The notes under the pieces were generated by a model that was given only the letters and a program-made list of their open reading frames with translations, did no database searches and was not told the DNA's origin. This document shows, piece after piece, positions 6,981 through 14,800 of a DNA stretch of 15,467 nucleotides. The position numbers and the translations under genes are program-made. Position 1 is the stretch's first letter. The number at the start of each line of letters is the position of its first letter. The stretch is from Phycisphaerales bacterium (GTDB taxonomy: Bacteria; Planctomycetota; Phycisphaerae; Sedimentisphaerales; Anaerohalosphaeraceae), in contig PMBP01000192.1 of assembly GCA_003152975.1 (NCBI GenBank), positions 1 to 15,467 on the forward strand, written 5' to 3'.

Positions 6981-7928
6981 ATGCGGATTGTCTATCTCGG
7001 ATCATCGGAATTCGGCATCCCCTGCCTCGAAGCCCTTCATCATGGCCCGCACCAGCTCGTGCAGGTCTTCACGCAGCCCGCGCACCCGGCCGGCCGCGGC
7101 CGACATCCGCGCCCCACGCCCGTCGCCGAGTGGGCCGACCAGCGTCGCGTGCCCTGCGAGGAATCCCAAAATGTCAACACCCCCCAATCCCTTTGCCGCC
7201 TGTCCGAATGTCGCGGCGATTTGCTCGTCGTCATCGCCTTCGGCCAGAAGATCTTGCAGGAAGTGATCGCCCTCTTTCCTCGCGGCGCGATCAATGTCCA
7301 CGCATCGCTCTTGCCGCTCTATCGCGGCGCGGCGCCCATCAACGCCGCCCTCATCGACGGCCACACCGAATCCGGCATCAGCATCATCACGCTCGCCGAC
7401 CGCATGGATGCGGGCCTCGTCCTGGGCCAATCCCGCACCGATATCTTTCCCCACGACGATGCCCAGTCCCTCCACGACCGCCTGGCCCTACTTGGCCCCG
7501 ATCTTTTGATGACCACCATTGACCAGATCGCTTCCGGAACGGCAATCTACACCCCGCAGGATGAATCGCGGGTCACCCATGCCAAAAAGCTCAAAAAGGC
7601 CGACGGCAATCTGGACTTTGCCCGTTCCGCCGCCGAACTGGTCAACCGCATCCGCGGCCTGTGGCCCTGGCCCGGCACCCACGCCAACTTCGTCTCCGCC
7701 GCCACCGGCAAATGCTACCCCGTCTCTTTCGCCCGCGCCGCCGCCGTCTTCGCCGCCGACCAGCCCGGCACCTTCGGCCTCCTCGACGCCAACCTCGACA
7801 TCGTCTGCGGCGACGGCCGCCTCCGCATCCTGGACCTCAAACCCGCCGGAAAAACCCTCATGCCCTTCGACGCCTTCGCCCGTGGCCGTGGCATCCAACC
7901 CGGCGACCTCTTTCTCCCCATCGAATAA
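6981..7928 (+). CDS. fmt: Methionyl-tRNA formyltransferase
   Basis: This 315-residue cytoplasmic enzyme transfers a formyl group from 10-formyl-tetrahydrofolate to the methionine on initiator tRNA. The N-terminal domain has the Rossmann start RIVYLGSSEFG and the catalytic set Asn105, His107 (NVHASLLP) and Asp143 (RMDAGLVLGQ), one residue away from the E. coli numbering. The RGAAPINAALIDG segment is the family's substrate loop region. The C-terminal OB-like domain begins near 205 (THAKKLKKADGNLDF) and includes RIRGLWPWPGTHA. Length is normal. AAGG at 6968-6971 is 9 bases before the ATG. It is last in lptB-def-fmt; def-fmt adjacency is common in bacteria and joins the first and last steps of the formyl-Met cycle. 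Confidence 0.95.
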   Translation: MRIVYLGSSEFGIPCLEALHHGPHQLVQVFTQPAHPAGRGRHPRPTPVAEWADQRRVPCEESQNVNTPQSLCRLSECRGDLLVVIAFGQKILQEVIALFPRGAINVHASLLPLYRGAAPINAALIDGHTESGISIITLADRMDAGLVLGQSRTDIFPHDDAQSLHDRLALLGPDLLMTTIDQIASGTAIYTPQDESRVTHAKKLKKADGNLDFARSAAELVNRIRGLWPWPGTHANFVSAATGKCYPVSFARAAAVFAADQPGTFGLLDANLDIVCGDGRLRILDLKPAGKTLMPFDAFARGRGIQPGDLFLPIE

Positions 7929-7938
7929 TCGAAGGATT

Positions 7939-7965
7939 GTCATTCCGGCGAAAGCCGGAATCCAG
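7939..7965. repeat. Palindromic dispersed repeat just after fmt
   Basis: GTCATT followed by a perfect hairpin ATTCCGGC-GAAA-GCCGGAAT (7942-7961), ending in CCA. The same block occurs degenerately at 1305 and almost perfectly at 15363. As RNA it is an 8-pair stem with a GNRA-type tetraloop, 13 bases after the fmt stop, so it could protect the 3' end of the operon mRNA. There is no T-run for termination. Confidence 0.75.
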
Positions 7966-7996
7966 ATATAAGCCAAGCGTCCCGTTTGTGATAATC

Positions 7997-8043
7997 GTCA
8001 TCCCGACCGGAGCACGCCGAAGGCGTGCTGAGTGGAGGGATCT
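7997..8043. repeat. Second intergenic hairpin repeat (GTCATCCCGACCGGAG type)
   Basis: A GTCATCCCGACCGG block leads into a perfect stem AGCACGCC-GAA-GGCGTGCT (8011-8029), followed by GAGTGGAGGGATCT. This layout (a 'GTCAT-cc-GACCGGAG ... GTGGAGGGATCT' frame around a variable hairpin) is familiar to me from intergenic DNA of many unrelated bacteria. No coding content. Confidence 0.55.
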
Positions 8044-8061
8044 ACCTCATTGAATGAATTG

Positions 8062-8097
8062 ATTCCTGTTAATCCTGCCAATCCTGTCAATCCTGTG
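8062..8097. repeat. Short tandem repeat, four 9-base units
   Basis: Four consecutive units ATTCCTGTT, AATCCTGCC, AATCCTGTC and AATCCTGTG. The frame across it encodes a PVNPANPVNP-like string, but nothing supports a gene there. Similar AATCCTGT tracts are common between genes in environmental bacteria. Confidence 0.7.
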
Positions 8098-8138
8098 AAA
8101 TATTTCTTGCCGTTTTGGCGTGAAATGTTCTTCTGCCG

Positions 8139-9455
8139 TCATTTATTTTCAGCCCCAAGCTTCCTGAGAAACTCCCCGCCGCCGGTCATCCCAGGAATCA
8201 GTTCTTTTTGCTCGAAAGTGTCGTAGGTCCACAGCAGCCAGCCCGACATCCCGCGTCGTATCGCCTCATCGCGGATTGCCAAGAGGTTCCCACAGGCCGA
8301 GGCCCAAGTCGGATCCGCAAATCGAAACGCCCCAAACTCGCCGAGGATCACTGGCTTGCCCTTCAGGATCGCCGCGGCTGTTGCCCCGCTAAATCGCACC
8401 GTCTCCATATCCCGCGAAAAGGCATCCGCGACCGTCTCATCCTTTCGCGTGCGATAAAAATGCACATCCAGAAAATCCAATTTCGACCGCGACAGCGTCT
8501 CCAGCGTCGGCGGCCAGCGGCGATCGCCCGCAAACTCCGGCCCGGGCCCGATATCCTTCGCCGGGTCCTTACCCACCGCCCGCATCGTGAAGATCCCCTC
8601 GCATACCAGCATGTCTGGATCGACCCCGCGCACCGCGCTGGCCATTGTGTCGAGATAGAAAACGATACCGTCATCCATCAGCGCCTGCCGCTGCTTTCCG
8701 TTAGCCAGGTCGTAAGACTTACCGTTGGCCGTCGTGATTGTCCCGCTCTTCTGGTCGAAGGGCCAGCCCTTGCCATCGAGATTCAGTTCGTTCTGCATCT
8801 GTACCCCCAGCAGCGTCCCCATCAACTCCGGCCGCCGCGACTGAATATAGCGCAGGAATTCGCACACATACTCCCGCTTGGCCGCAATCCCCTCGCTTGT
8901 CAGGTACAGCCGATTTCCCCCGCCGCCAAACCGTTTGCGAAAATAGTCATTCCTCGGCAGCTCTCCGTCGCCGAAGGTCGGCAGCACATAGATGCCGTGG
9001 TTTCGCGCCCGTGCCAGAAAATCCAGGACATTCGCCATATACGGCTCATACAGTGCCGCCGTTGAATCCGCTGGCCCGGCAATCCCCGGATTGGCCGTGT
9101 TGCGGCCGATAATAAACACCCGGACGGTATTGAGGCCCGACGATTGCAGAAACGCCAGCATCTCCTCGGCCTTCTGGGGATCATAACAATCCCCATTCGC
9201 CTGCGTCGCCGACTCGCCCGCCTTCGCCTCCAACGGTACCGCCTCGAAGGTCGCATGGTCCCCTCTGCGGAGCCGCACGAAATTCACGCCCCGTACGACA
9301 AACTCCGGCCCACCGGCGCCTGCCCGAAACACCGCCCGCTGGCCCGACCGATCCACCACGATCCGCGGCATCTCAGAAACCGTTCCCGCCGCCACCGTCG
9401 TAGCCAACAGACACAACGAACAAATGAGCATCCTGATCGTCAACACAACGCCCAT
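8139..9455 (-). CDS. Secreted glycoside hydrolase, GH5-like (cellulase/mannanase fold)
   Basis: This 438-residue protein is probably an exported beta-glycanase with a TIM-barrel fold. A signal peptide covers residues 1-23 (IRMLICSLCLLATTVAA). FVVRGVNFVRL (about 52-62) is the typical first strand; SGLNTVRVFIIGR and NHGIYVLPTFGDG match the next barrel strands. The presumed acid/base is Glu223 (GVQMQNELN) and the nucleophile Glu373 (PVILGEFGAF), both in the expected Asn-Glu and Glu-Phe/Gly settings; DVHFYRT and GWLLWTYD match later strands. The substrate cannot be read from the sequence. The start is uncertain: GGAG abuts the ATG at 9455, so a GTG about 9 bases further in would be better spaced; both keep the signal peptide. 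It carries no dockerin-like tail, unlike the giant protein downstream. It is convergent to fmt and divergent from mutY. Confidence 0.75.
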   Translation of the reverse strand: MGVVLTIRMLICSLCLLATTVAAGTVSEMPRIVVDRSGQRAVFRAGAGGPEFVVRGVNFVRLRRGDHATFEAVPLEAKAGESATQANGDCYDPQKAEEMLAFLQSSGLNTVRVFIIGRNTANPGIAGPADSTAALYEPYMANVLDFLARARNHGIYVLPTFGDGELPRNDYFRKRFGGGGNRLYLTSEGIAAKREYVCEFLRYIQSRRPELMGTLLGVQMQNELNLDGKGWPFDQKSGTITTANGKSYDLANGKQRQALMDDGIVFYLDTMASAVRGVDPDMLVCEGIFTMRAVGKDPAKDIGPGPEFAGDRRWPPTLETLSRSKLDFLDVHFYRTRKDETVADAFSRDMETVRFSGATAAAILKGKPVILGEFGAFRFADPTWASACGNLLAIRDEAIRRGMSGWLLWTYDTFEQKELIPGMTGGGEFLRKLGAENK

Positions 9456-9459
9456 CTCC

Positions 9460-9490
9460 AATATTCAATAGTCAATATTAAATATTCAAT
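9460..9490. repeat. AT-rich repeat between the hydrolase and mutY
   Basis: AATATTCAAT occurs at 9460-9469 and 9481-9490 around an inverted TCAATATTA block. The tract lies in the 100-base divergent gap and includes part of the leader of the hydrolase gene. No clear promoter for the hydrolase could be assigned inside it. Confidence 0.5.
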
Positions 9491-9524
9491 TACTCCCATA
9501 ACTGGACAACCTGCCAAATTTCTG

Positions 9525-9552
9525 TTGGCCAGGATTATTGAATCATTATAAT
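9525..9552 (+). promoter_or_regulatory. Promoter of mutY, probably giving a leaderless mRNA
   Basis: TTGGCC (9525-9530) and a perfect TATAAT (9547-9552) are 16 bases apart. Transcription would start about 9559, exactly where the in-frame GTG codons at 9559 and 9565 lie, so there would be almost no 5' leader. Confidence 0.45.
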
Positions 9553-9558
9553 GCCCCC

Positions 9559-10695
9559 GTGCCCGTGAACAAAACCAAACTCGCTGTTCCGCAGGATGAC
9601 GCCGCCCGCACGCGATCGATCCGCCGCTCGCTGCTGGCGTGGTTTGCCGCCAACGCCCGTGATATGCCGTGGCGACGCACCCGCGATCCCTATGCGATCT
9701 GGATCAGCGAAGTCATGCTCCAGCAGACGCAGGTTGACACGGTCATCCCCTATTATCACCGTTTCCTGGAGACATTTCCCACAATCGATCGCCTCGCCGC
9801 CGCCGACCTCGACCGCCTGCTCAAGGTCTGGGAAGGCCTGGGCTACTACACCCGCGCCCGCAACCTTCACAAGGCCGCCCGCGCCGTCGTCGAAAATCAC
9901 GCCGGCCAGATCCCCGACGATCTTGACGCACTGCTCTCGCTTCCCGGCGTCGGCCGTTACACCGCCGCGGCCGTCGGCTCCATCGCCTTTGGCCTGGCCG
10001 CCGCCGTCCTCGACGGCAATGTCATCCGTGTCCTGTCGCGCCTCGATTGCGTAAAAGACGACCCGTCAAAGCCAAAAATCCGCGAGCGGTTGTGGCAACG
10101 GGCCGACGAACTGCTCGACCCCGCCCACCCCGGCGATTTCAACCAGGCCATGATGGAACTGGGCGCGACGATTTGTCTGCCGCGAAACCCCCTGTGCCTG
10201 ACCTGCCCAGTCGCCGCCGCCTGCATCGCCCGCGCCCGCGGCCTGCAGGACAAACTCCCTATCCGCAAAAAAGCCGCCAAGCTCCCCCTGCGGGTCGTCG
10301 CCGTCGGCCTGATCTGGAAAGACCGCAAGCTCCTCATCGACAAACGCAAACCCGAAGGCCTCCTCGGAGGCCTGTGGGAATTCCCCGGCGGCAAACGCCT
10401 CCCCGGCGAAAAGCTCCCCGCGACCATCGTCCGCGAGGCCAAAGAGGAACTGGATATCGTCATCGAACCCGGCCGCCTGGTCTGCGTCGTCGAACACGCC
10501 TACTCGCACTTCCGCGTCCGCCTCCATGTCTTCGAGTGCCGTTTCCTCTCCGGCCGCGTCCGCTGCCGATGCTGCGACGATTTCCGCTGGGTCCGTCCAC
10601 AGGACCTCGACACCTACGCCTTCCCCGGCGCCAACCGCAAAATCTTCCCTTTTATCCTCGCCAACAATCCCCCGGCGAAAACCAAACGCGATTGA
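9559..10695 (+). CDS. mutY: A/G-specific adenine glycosylase with Nudix-like C-terminal domain
   Basis: This protein of about 378 residues removes adenine mispaired with 8-oxoguanine. Catalytic Glu51 (SEVMLQQTQ) and Asp152 (VLDGNVIR) flank the helix-hairpin-helix LPGVGRYTAA. The iron-sulphur cluster ligands Cys206, 213, 216 and 222 have the exact C-x6-C-x2-C-x5-C spacing, and all these positions are E. coli MutY numbers plus 14. The C-terminal Nudix domain, which recognises 8-oxoG, has the box GKRLPGE...REAKEELDI (about 278-300), where the usual Gly near the end is Asp. The start is unclear: GTG at 9559 or 9565 follows a -10 box directly, while an upstream TTG at 9538 would lie ahead of the predicted transcript start. 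The gene stop overlaps the -35 box of the next promoter. Confidence 0.93.
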   Translation: MPVNKTKLAVPQDDAARTRSIRRSLLAWFAANARDMPWRRTRDPYAIWISEVMLQQTQVDTVIPYYHRFLETFPTIDRLAAADLDRLLKVWEGLGYYTRARNLHKAARAVVENHAGQIPDDLDALLSLPGVGRYTAAAVGSIAFGLAAAVLDGNVIRVLSRLDCVKDDPSKPKIRERLWQRADELLDPAHPGDFNQAMMELGATICLPRNPLCLTCPVAAACIARARGLQDKLPIRKKAAKLPLRVVAVGLIWKDRKLLIDKRKPEGLLGGLWEFPGGKRLPGEKLPATIVREAKEELDIVIEPGRLVCVVEHAYSHFRVRLHVFECRFLSGRVRCRCCDDFRWVRPQDLDTYAFPGANRKIFPFILANNPPAKTKRD

Positions 10696-10720
10696 CTTCT
10701 CGCCCATCGTTGGGTATTCT
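10692..10720 (+). promoter_or_regulatory. Promoter of the DUF1080 lipoprotein gene
   Basis: TTGACT (10692-10697) and TATTCT (10715-10720) are 17 bases apart. The -35 box includes the mutY stop codon. The leader of about 63 bases contains an imperfect hairpin at 10730-10752 (TTCCGTCGC / GCGATGGAA, one G-U pair). Confidence 0.5.
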
Positions 10721-10789
10721 CAATCCCCGTTCCGTCGCGCCGTGCGATGGAATCAAGGATGTCGTTCTGATTTGTTGATAGGAAAGACC

Positions 10790-11389
10790 ATGAAATCCAC
10801 AAAGGCATTGCTCGTCGTCGCGGTCGCGGTGGCCCTCATCACAACCTCCTGTTCGGTTTCCGACTCGCAAAAATCCCCCGCCGCCAAACGCGTCTCACTG
10901 TTCGACGGCAAAACCCTCGCCGGCTGGACCGTCCTCGGTTGCAAGGCCGCCGTCGATAGCGGAGACATCCTCATCCAGGAAGGCAACGGTCTGATCCAGA
11001 GCCAAAAGCAATACGCCAATTTCGTCGTCGAGTACGAATGGAAGGCCCTCAAGGCCGACAAGTGGGATAGCGGCCTCTATTTCCGTTACACCACCGTCCC
11101 CGCCAACCGCCCCTGGCCCGACCGCTACCAGGTCAACCTCCGCCAGGATGATGAGGGCAATGTCGGCGACCTCAAGGGCGCCCAGAGCAAAGGCATGACC
11201 AAACCCGGCCAATGGAATCGCTTCAAGCTCACCGTCCAGGGCGCCACGGCCGCGCTGGAAATTAACGGCCAGCCCGCCTGGCAGGCCGACGGCCTGACCG
11301 TCGATAAGGGATTCATTGCCCTCCAGGCCGAGGTCCCCGGCGGCGGCCAGTTCCGCTTCCGAAACATCTTCATCACCGAACTGCCCTGA
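10790..11389 (+). CDS. DUF1080 (3-keto-disaccharide hydrolase-like) domain lipoprotein
   Basis: This 199-residue exported protein is one DUF1080 domain, a concanavalin/LamG-like beta-sandwich now often named 3-keto-disaccharide hydrolase and very abundant in Planctomycetota. A signal sequence with lysines and ALLVVAVAVALITTSC suggests a lipoprotein with Cys21, although the position three before Cys is Thr instead of the usual Leu. The domain runs from SLFDGKTLAGW (about 37-47) through FVVEYEWKA, DSGLYFRY and QVNLRQDDEG to the closing FRFRNIFITEL at the C-terminus. Length is typical. GGAAAG at 10781-10786 precedes the ATG. It has its own promoter, so it need not be co-transcribed with mutY. 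The substrate is unknown; a link to the secreted hydrolase nearby is only suggestive. Confidence 0.8.
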   Translation: MKSTKALLVVAVAVALITTSCSVSDSQKSPAAKRVSLFDGKTLAGWTVLGCKAAVDSGDILIQEGNGLIQSQKQYANFVVEYEWKALKADKWDSGLYFRYTTVPANRPWPDRYQVNLRQDDEGNVGDLKGAQSKGMTKPGQWNRFKLTVQGATAALEINGQPAWQADGLTVDKGFIALQAEVPGGGQFRFRNIFITELP

Positions 11390-11423
11390 CCCGATTCCCC
11401 TGGTGACGCCGTCGTTGAGCTAT

Positions 11424-11471
11424 CACAAGGGTCCCCGCTTGTGCCCCTATGGGCGGGTTTGAACCCCGCCC
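11424..11471. repeat. Pair of intergenic hairpins after the DUF1080 gene
   Basis: First hairpin: CACAAG...CTTGTG (11424-11443), related to the better hairpin at 15338-15356. Second: a perfect 7-base stem GGGCGGG/CCCGCCC (11451-11471) with a TTTGAAC loop. They lie 35 and 62 bases after the DUF1080 stop. The A-run at 11491-11499 is on the wrong side for a plus-strand terminator, but the hairpins may still mark the end of that transcript. Confidence 0.5.
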
Positions 11472-11510
11472 TGGACTGTTGGCCCAACGGAAAAAAAAAG
11501 TGGAATTTGC

Positions 11511-11538
11511 TTGACAATCCCACATGACCCAGTATAAT
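11511..11538 (+). promoter_or_regulatory. Perfect-box sigma70-type promoter for the leader ORF and giant gene
   Basis: TTGACA (11511-11516) and TATAAT (11533-11538) both match the consensus at all six positions, with a 16-base spacer. Transcription should start near 11545, 20 bases before the leader ORF and about 318 before the giant gene. It is the best promoter in the window. Confidence 0.75.
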
Positions 11539-11564
11539 CACATCCGAATTTGGAGAGTGGTGTG

Positions 11565-11852
11565 ATGAATCGATGTGTGGGGAGAAAAGCTGTTCCCTTT
11601 CCGACATTGGAAGGGGGCGGTGGAAACTGTAGGGCCTTTCTGTCGGCCCTTGCAGGGGCACAATCTCATATCAGTGAATCGTCGTCCGGGGTTAACAGGG
11701 CGATTCAGCACAGGGTTTGCATATCGAAAACGCTTCGAAGTGCGTTCTCACGCTTTTCTTCTTCTCGCTTGAACTACGGATTATTTTCTGCCCCCTATCC
11801 TCCAGAACCGGTTTGGTGGATGCGGGGACAGATTGGATATTGGGTTATTTAG
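11565..11852 (+). CDS. Candidate 95-residue leader ORF, coupled to the giant gene
   Basis: The ATG at 11565 has GGAGAG (11552-11557) seven bases upstream and lies just behind a perfect-box promoter. The TAG stop at 11850-11852 overlaps the AGGAGA site that serves the giant gene, so ribosomes finishing here would arrive at that start. The predicted product is basic and rich in Ser, Arg and Gly, with no membrane segment, signal peptide or motif I recognise, and ends in PVWWMRGQIGYWVI. Codon choice is less GC-biased than in the neighbouring genes, so it may be a regulatory translated leader, a small protein or chance. The region 11545-11862 holds no other gene I can support. Confidence 0.35.
   Translation: MNRCVGRKAVPFPTLEGGGGNCRAFLSALAGAQSHISESSSGVNRAIQHRVCISKTLRSAFSRFSSSRLNYGLFSAPYPPEPVWWMRGQIGYWVI
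11729..11765 (+). other. Possible competing hairpins in the leader
   Basis: GCGTT at 11742-11746 can pair with AACGC upstream (11729-11733). Alternatively GCGT pairs with ACGC downstream (11750-11753), which is followed by TTTTCTTCTTCT. That is the layout of an antiterminator and terminator pair, but the stems are only 4-5 bases, so chance is a real alternative. Confidence 0.2.
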
Positions 11853-11862
11853 GAGAATGGTG

Positions 11863-14800
11863 ATGAACAAACAAAAGAGTATCATACGATGGGGGTGGTT
11901 GATCTCGTGGGCGTTTCCCCTCCTGTGCGGGGCAATGATCACTCTGCCCGCAGGAGCGGTAACCTTCACGGCGGATACCACCATCAGTGCCGTCAACACG
12001 ACCTTCGATGGCGATGATGTGATCGTCAGGAGTTGCACCGTGACCATTGACGGCCACCACACCTTCAAGAGTCTCTGGATCACCGACAGCGGAAAAGTGA
12101 CGCACTCCGCCAACGCCGATGTGCAGGCGGCAAGTCTCTATCTCACCGTCAATGGGGCCGTGACGATTGATGTCAACTGTTCCATCGATGCCAGCGGTCG
12201 GGGATTTAGTTCCTCCCGCGGCCCTGGGGCCGGAATGAATTGGTTCTACGCCAGCGGCGCTGGCTACGGCGGGCGCGGAGGCCGTTCGAGTAACCGGGCT
12301 GTCGGAGGCGAACCCTACGGTTCAATCATCGCGCCGTCGGATCTGGGCAGTGGCGGCGGCCGGGACGATGACGCCAATACTTCCGGCGGTGCGGGCGGCG
12401 GACTCATTCACCTCGAGGCCGGAGGAATCCTCACCATCAATGGCGTCATTCGCGCCAATGGTCTCAACGGCATTGCCAATGAATCCGGTGGCGGAGCGGG
12501 TGGTGGAATCTGGATCGTGGCCGGCCTCATCACGGGCAACGGCGTGATTTCCGCCAACGGAGGAAATGGCAGCAATACGAGTGTGTCCGGTGGAGGCGGT
12601 GGCGGTCGAATCGCGCTGTACTATAACAGCGCCGCCAACTACACCTATGTCGGAACTCTCACGGCTTTCGGGGGCACGGGGTATTATTCCGGGGGCTCGG
12701 GAACCATTTTCCGCAAGCCCGCAGACGCAACCTACGGAAATCTCCTTCTCGCCTCCAATACATCGGCATCGCGGGAACCCGTCGTCTTAAATGGAAATAC
12801 TCCGGTGTGCAACCTCAAGGCCAGTGCCAAGGCCCGTGTCGAAGTCAAGGCGCCCCTGTCCCTGGCCAGCTTGGAACTGACGGACAAGGAGACAGCGTTG
12901 TTCCCGCCGGTTGGCCAATCCCTGGTGATCAATGTTCTGGCCGATGTGACGATCCGCACCGATAGCGTGATCACGGCAAATGGATACGGTTACCCCTCGT
13001 CGGAGGGTCCGGGAGCGGGTGCGGATTCCTACTACGGCTCGGGCGCAGGCCACGGCGGATTGGGCGGCGCGTCGAACTCCGGTGTACCCGCCGGCCTCAG
13101 CTATGGTTCCATTGTTGAACCCACGACCTTCGGCAGCGGCGGTGGCTATGATCAGGATGCCTTCCGCGCCGGCGGAGCGGGGGGTGGCGCCATCCGGCTG
13201 ACCGTCGGAGGAGTGCTCACGGTCAATGGCTCGCTGACCGCCGACGGAACCAATGGCGTCAACGAATCGGGGGGCGGCTCGGGTGGAAGCGTCTGGGTCG
13301 ATGTCAAAGAGCTCCTGGGCAATGGAACCGTCAGTGCCAATGGTGGCACCAGCGGGAATACCAGTGTTTCGGGCGGCGGCGCAGGCGGCCGACTGGCCAT
13401 CTACTATTCCAAGGATATCGATTCCTTCAATGTGATTCTTTCGGCCGTGGGCGGCAACGGGGCTCAGAGGGGCGGAGCCGGCACCATGTTCATCAAGCAG
13501 GCCGGTGTGACCAATGGATCTTTGATGGTCGATGCTCGCGGCAATTCAGGTGCTGCCACGCCGTTGTCGCAAAGCTTCTGGCCCGTCAGCGAGGTGTTCG
13601 ATCTGTTCGTGCAGAGAAACGCCATCGCCCTCGTGGATGAAACGGTGACCTTCTCCAACCTGACGCTCGAATCGTCGGCCACCTTGAGCCATACATCCGG
13701 CCTCAACCGATTTGATGTCACGGTGCTCCATAATGCCAATGTCAAATCCGGATGCACCATCTCGGCCGACGGAATGGGCTACGCTTCGTCCAAGGGCCCG
13801 GGAGCCGGGGAATTCGGCATCTATGCCTCTGGCGGCGCCTATGGCGGCAATGGCGGCTACTCCAGCGTCGGACTCGACGGCGGACGGGGATATGGCGACA
13901 TCGCCGACCCCAATCTCCTCGGTAGTGGCGGCGGCCTGGACAATTACCATGGGACTCCCGGCGGAGCCGGTGGCGGTGCCCTGCGCCTCGTGGTCGGAGA
14001 AATGCTGACGGTCAACGGCGCCATCTCGGCCAATGGAAACGATGGGGCCAATTATTCCGGCGGGGGAGCTGGAGGAAGCGTGAATATCACCGTCGTGACC
14101 TTGAATGGAAACGGCGAGATCCGGGCCAACGGCGGCGACTCCGGCAATACCAGTGTCGCCGGCGGTGGCGGCGGTGGTAGGATTGCCCTGTATTATGGCA
14201 CCAAGGATCTCTACGATGGAACCATCACCGCCTTCGGAGGCAATGGCTATGTCGGCGGCGGCGCCGGCACCATCTATCTGAAAGACGGCGCGCTCCTCAC
14301 CGGCAATCTATTGATTCAGGGCAATCGTTCCAACCGGGCCAGCACCCTGCTCAACGCAACCACCCCTGAAGCGGATGTCGTTGTCACCGGAGCCGCCTGG
14401 GCGGAGGTCACGGCCCCGCTGACTCTGGCCAGCGTGCTGATCGACCAGGCCGGATCTCGGATGACCCCATCCCTCAAGCAGCCGCTCAATCTGATCGTTC
14501 GCGGCCATGTCAACATTCGGGCCGGCACTTCGATCGACGCCGACGGATTCGGTTTCATCAGTGACGAAGGTCCCGGCGCCGGCGAGGGCTATTTCTATGC
14601 TGGCGGCGGCGGCTATGGCGGCAAAGGCGGCGATTCCACCGACGGCGCCTTGGGCGGCCTGACCTATGGTTCCTATTACGAACCCACCAGCTTGGGTAGC
14701 GGCGGCGGATTCGACTATTGGAACGGCGCAAGCGGCGGTGCCGGCGGCGGCGCCATCCGCATGTTCGTGTACGGCACGCTGACGGTTAACGGCGTCCTCA

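Noticed and set aside
8032..8226. Plus-strand ORF across the intergenic repeats before the hydrolase
   Set aside because: It is largely made of the 9-base tandem repeat (PVNPANPVNP) and runs into the antisense of the hydrolase gene.
10047..10778. Plus-strand ORF of 243 codons overlapping mutY
   Set aside because: An Arg/Pro-rich frame shadow of mutY.
11480..11500. GTTGG/CCAAC hairpin beside an A-run considered as a terminator
   Set aside because: On the plus strand the run is A, not T, and on the minus strand the T-run comes before the hairpin rather than after it.
11690..11760. CACAGGG segment in the leader considered as a cyclic-di-GMP (GEMM) riboswitch
   Set aside because: Only the short CACAGGG string matches; the other conserved blocks of that aptamer are absent.
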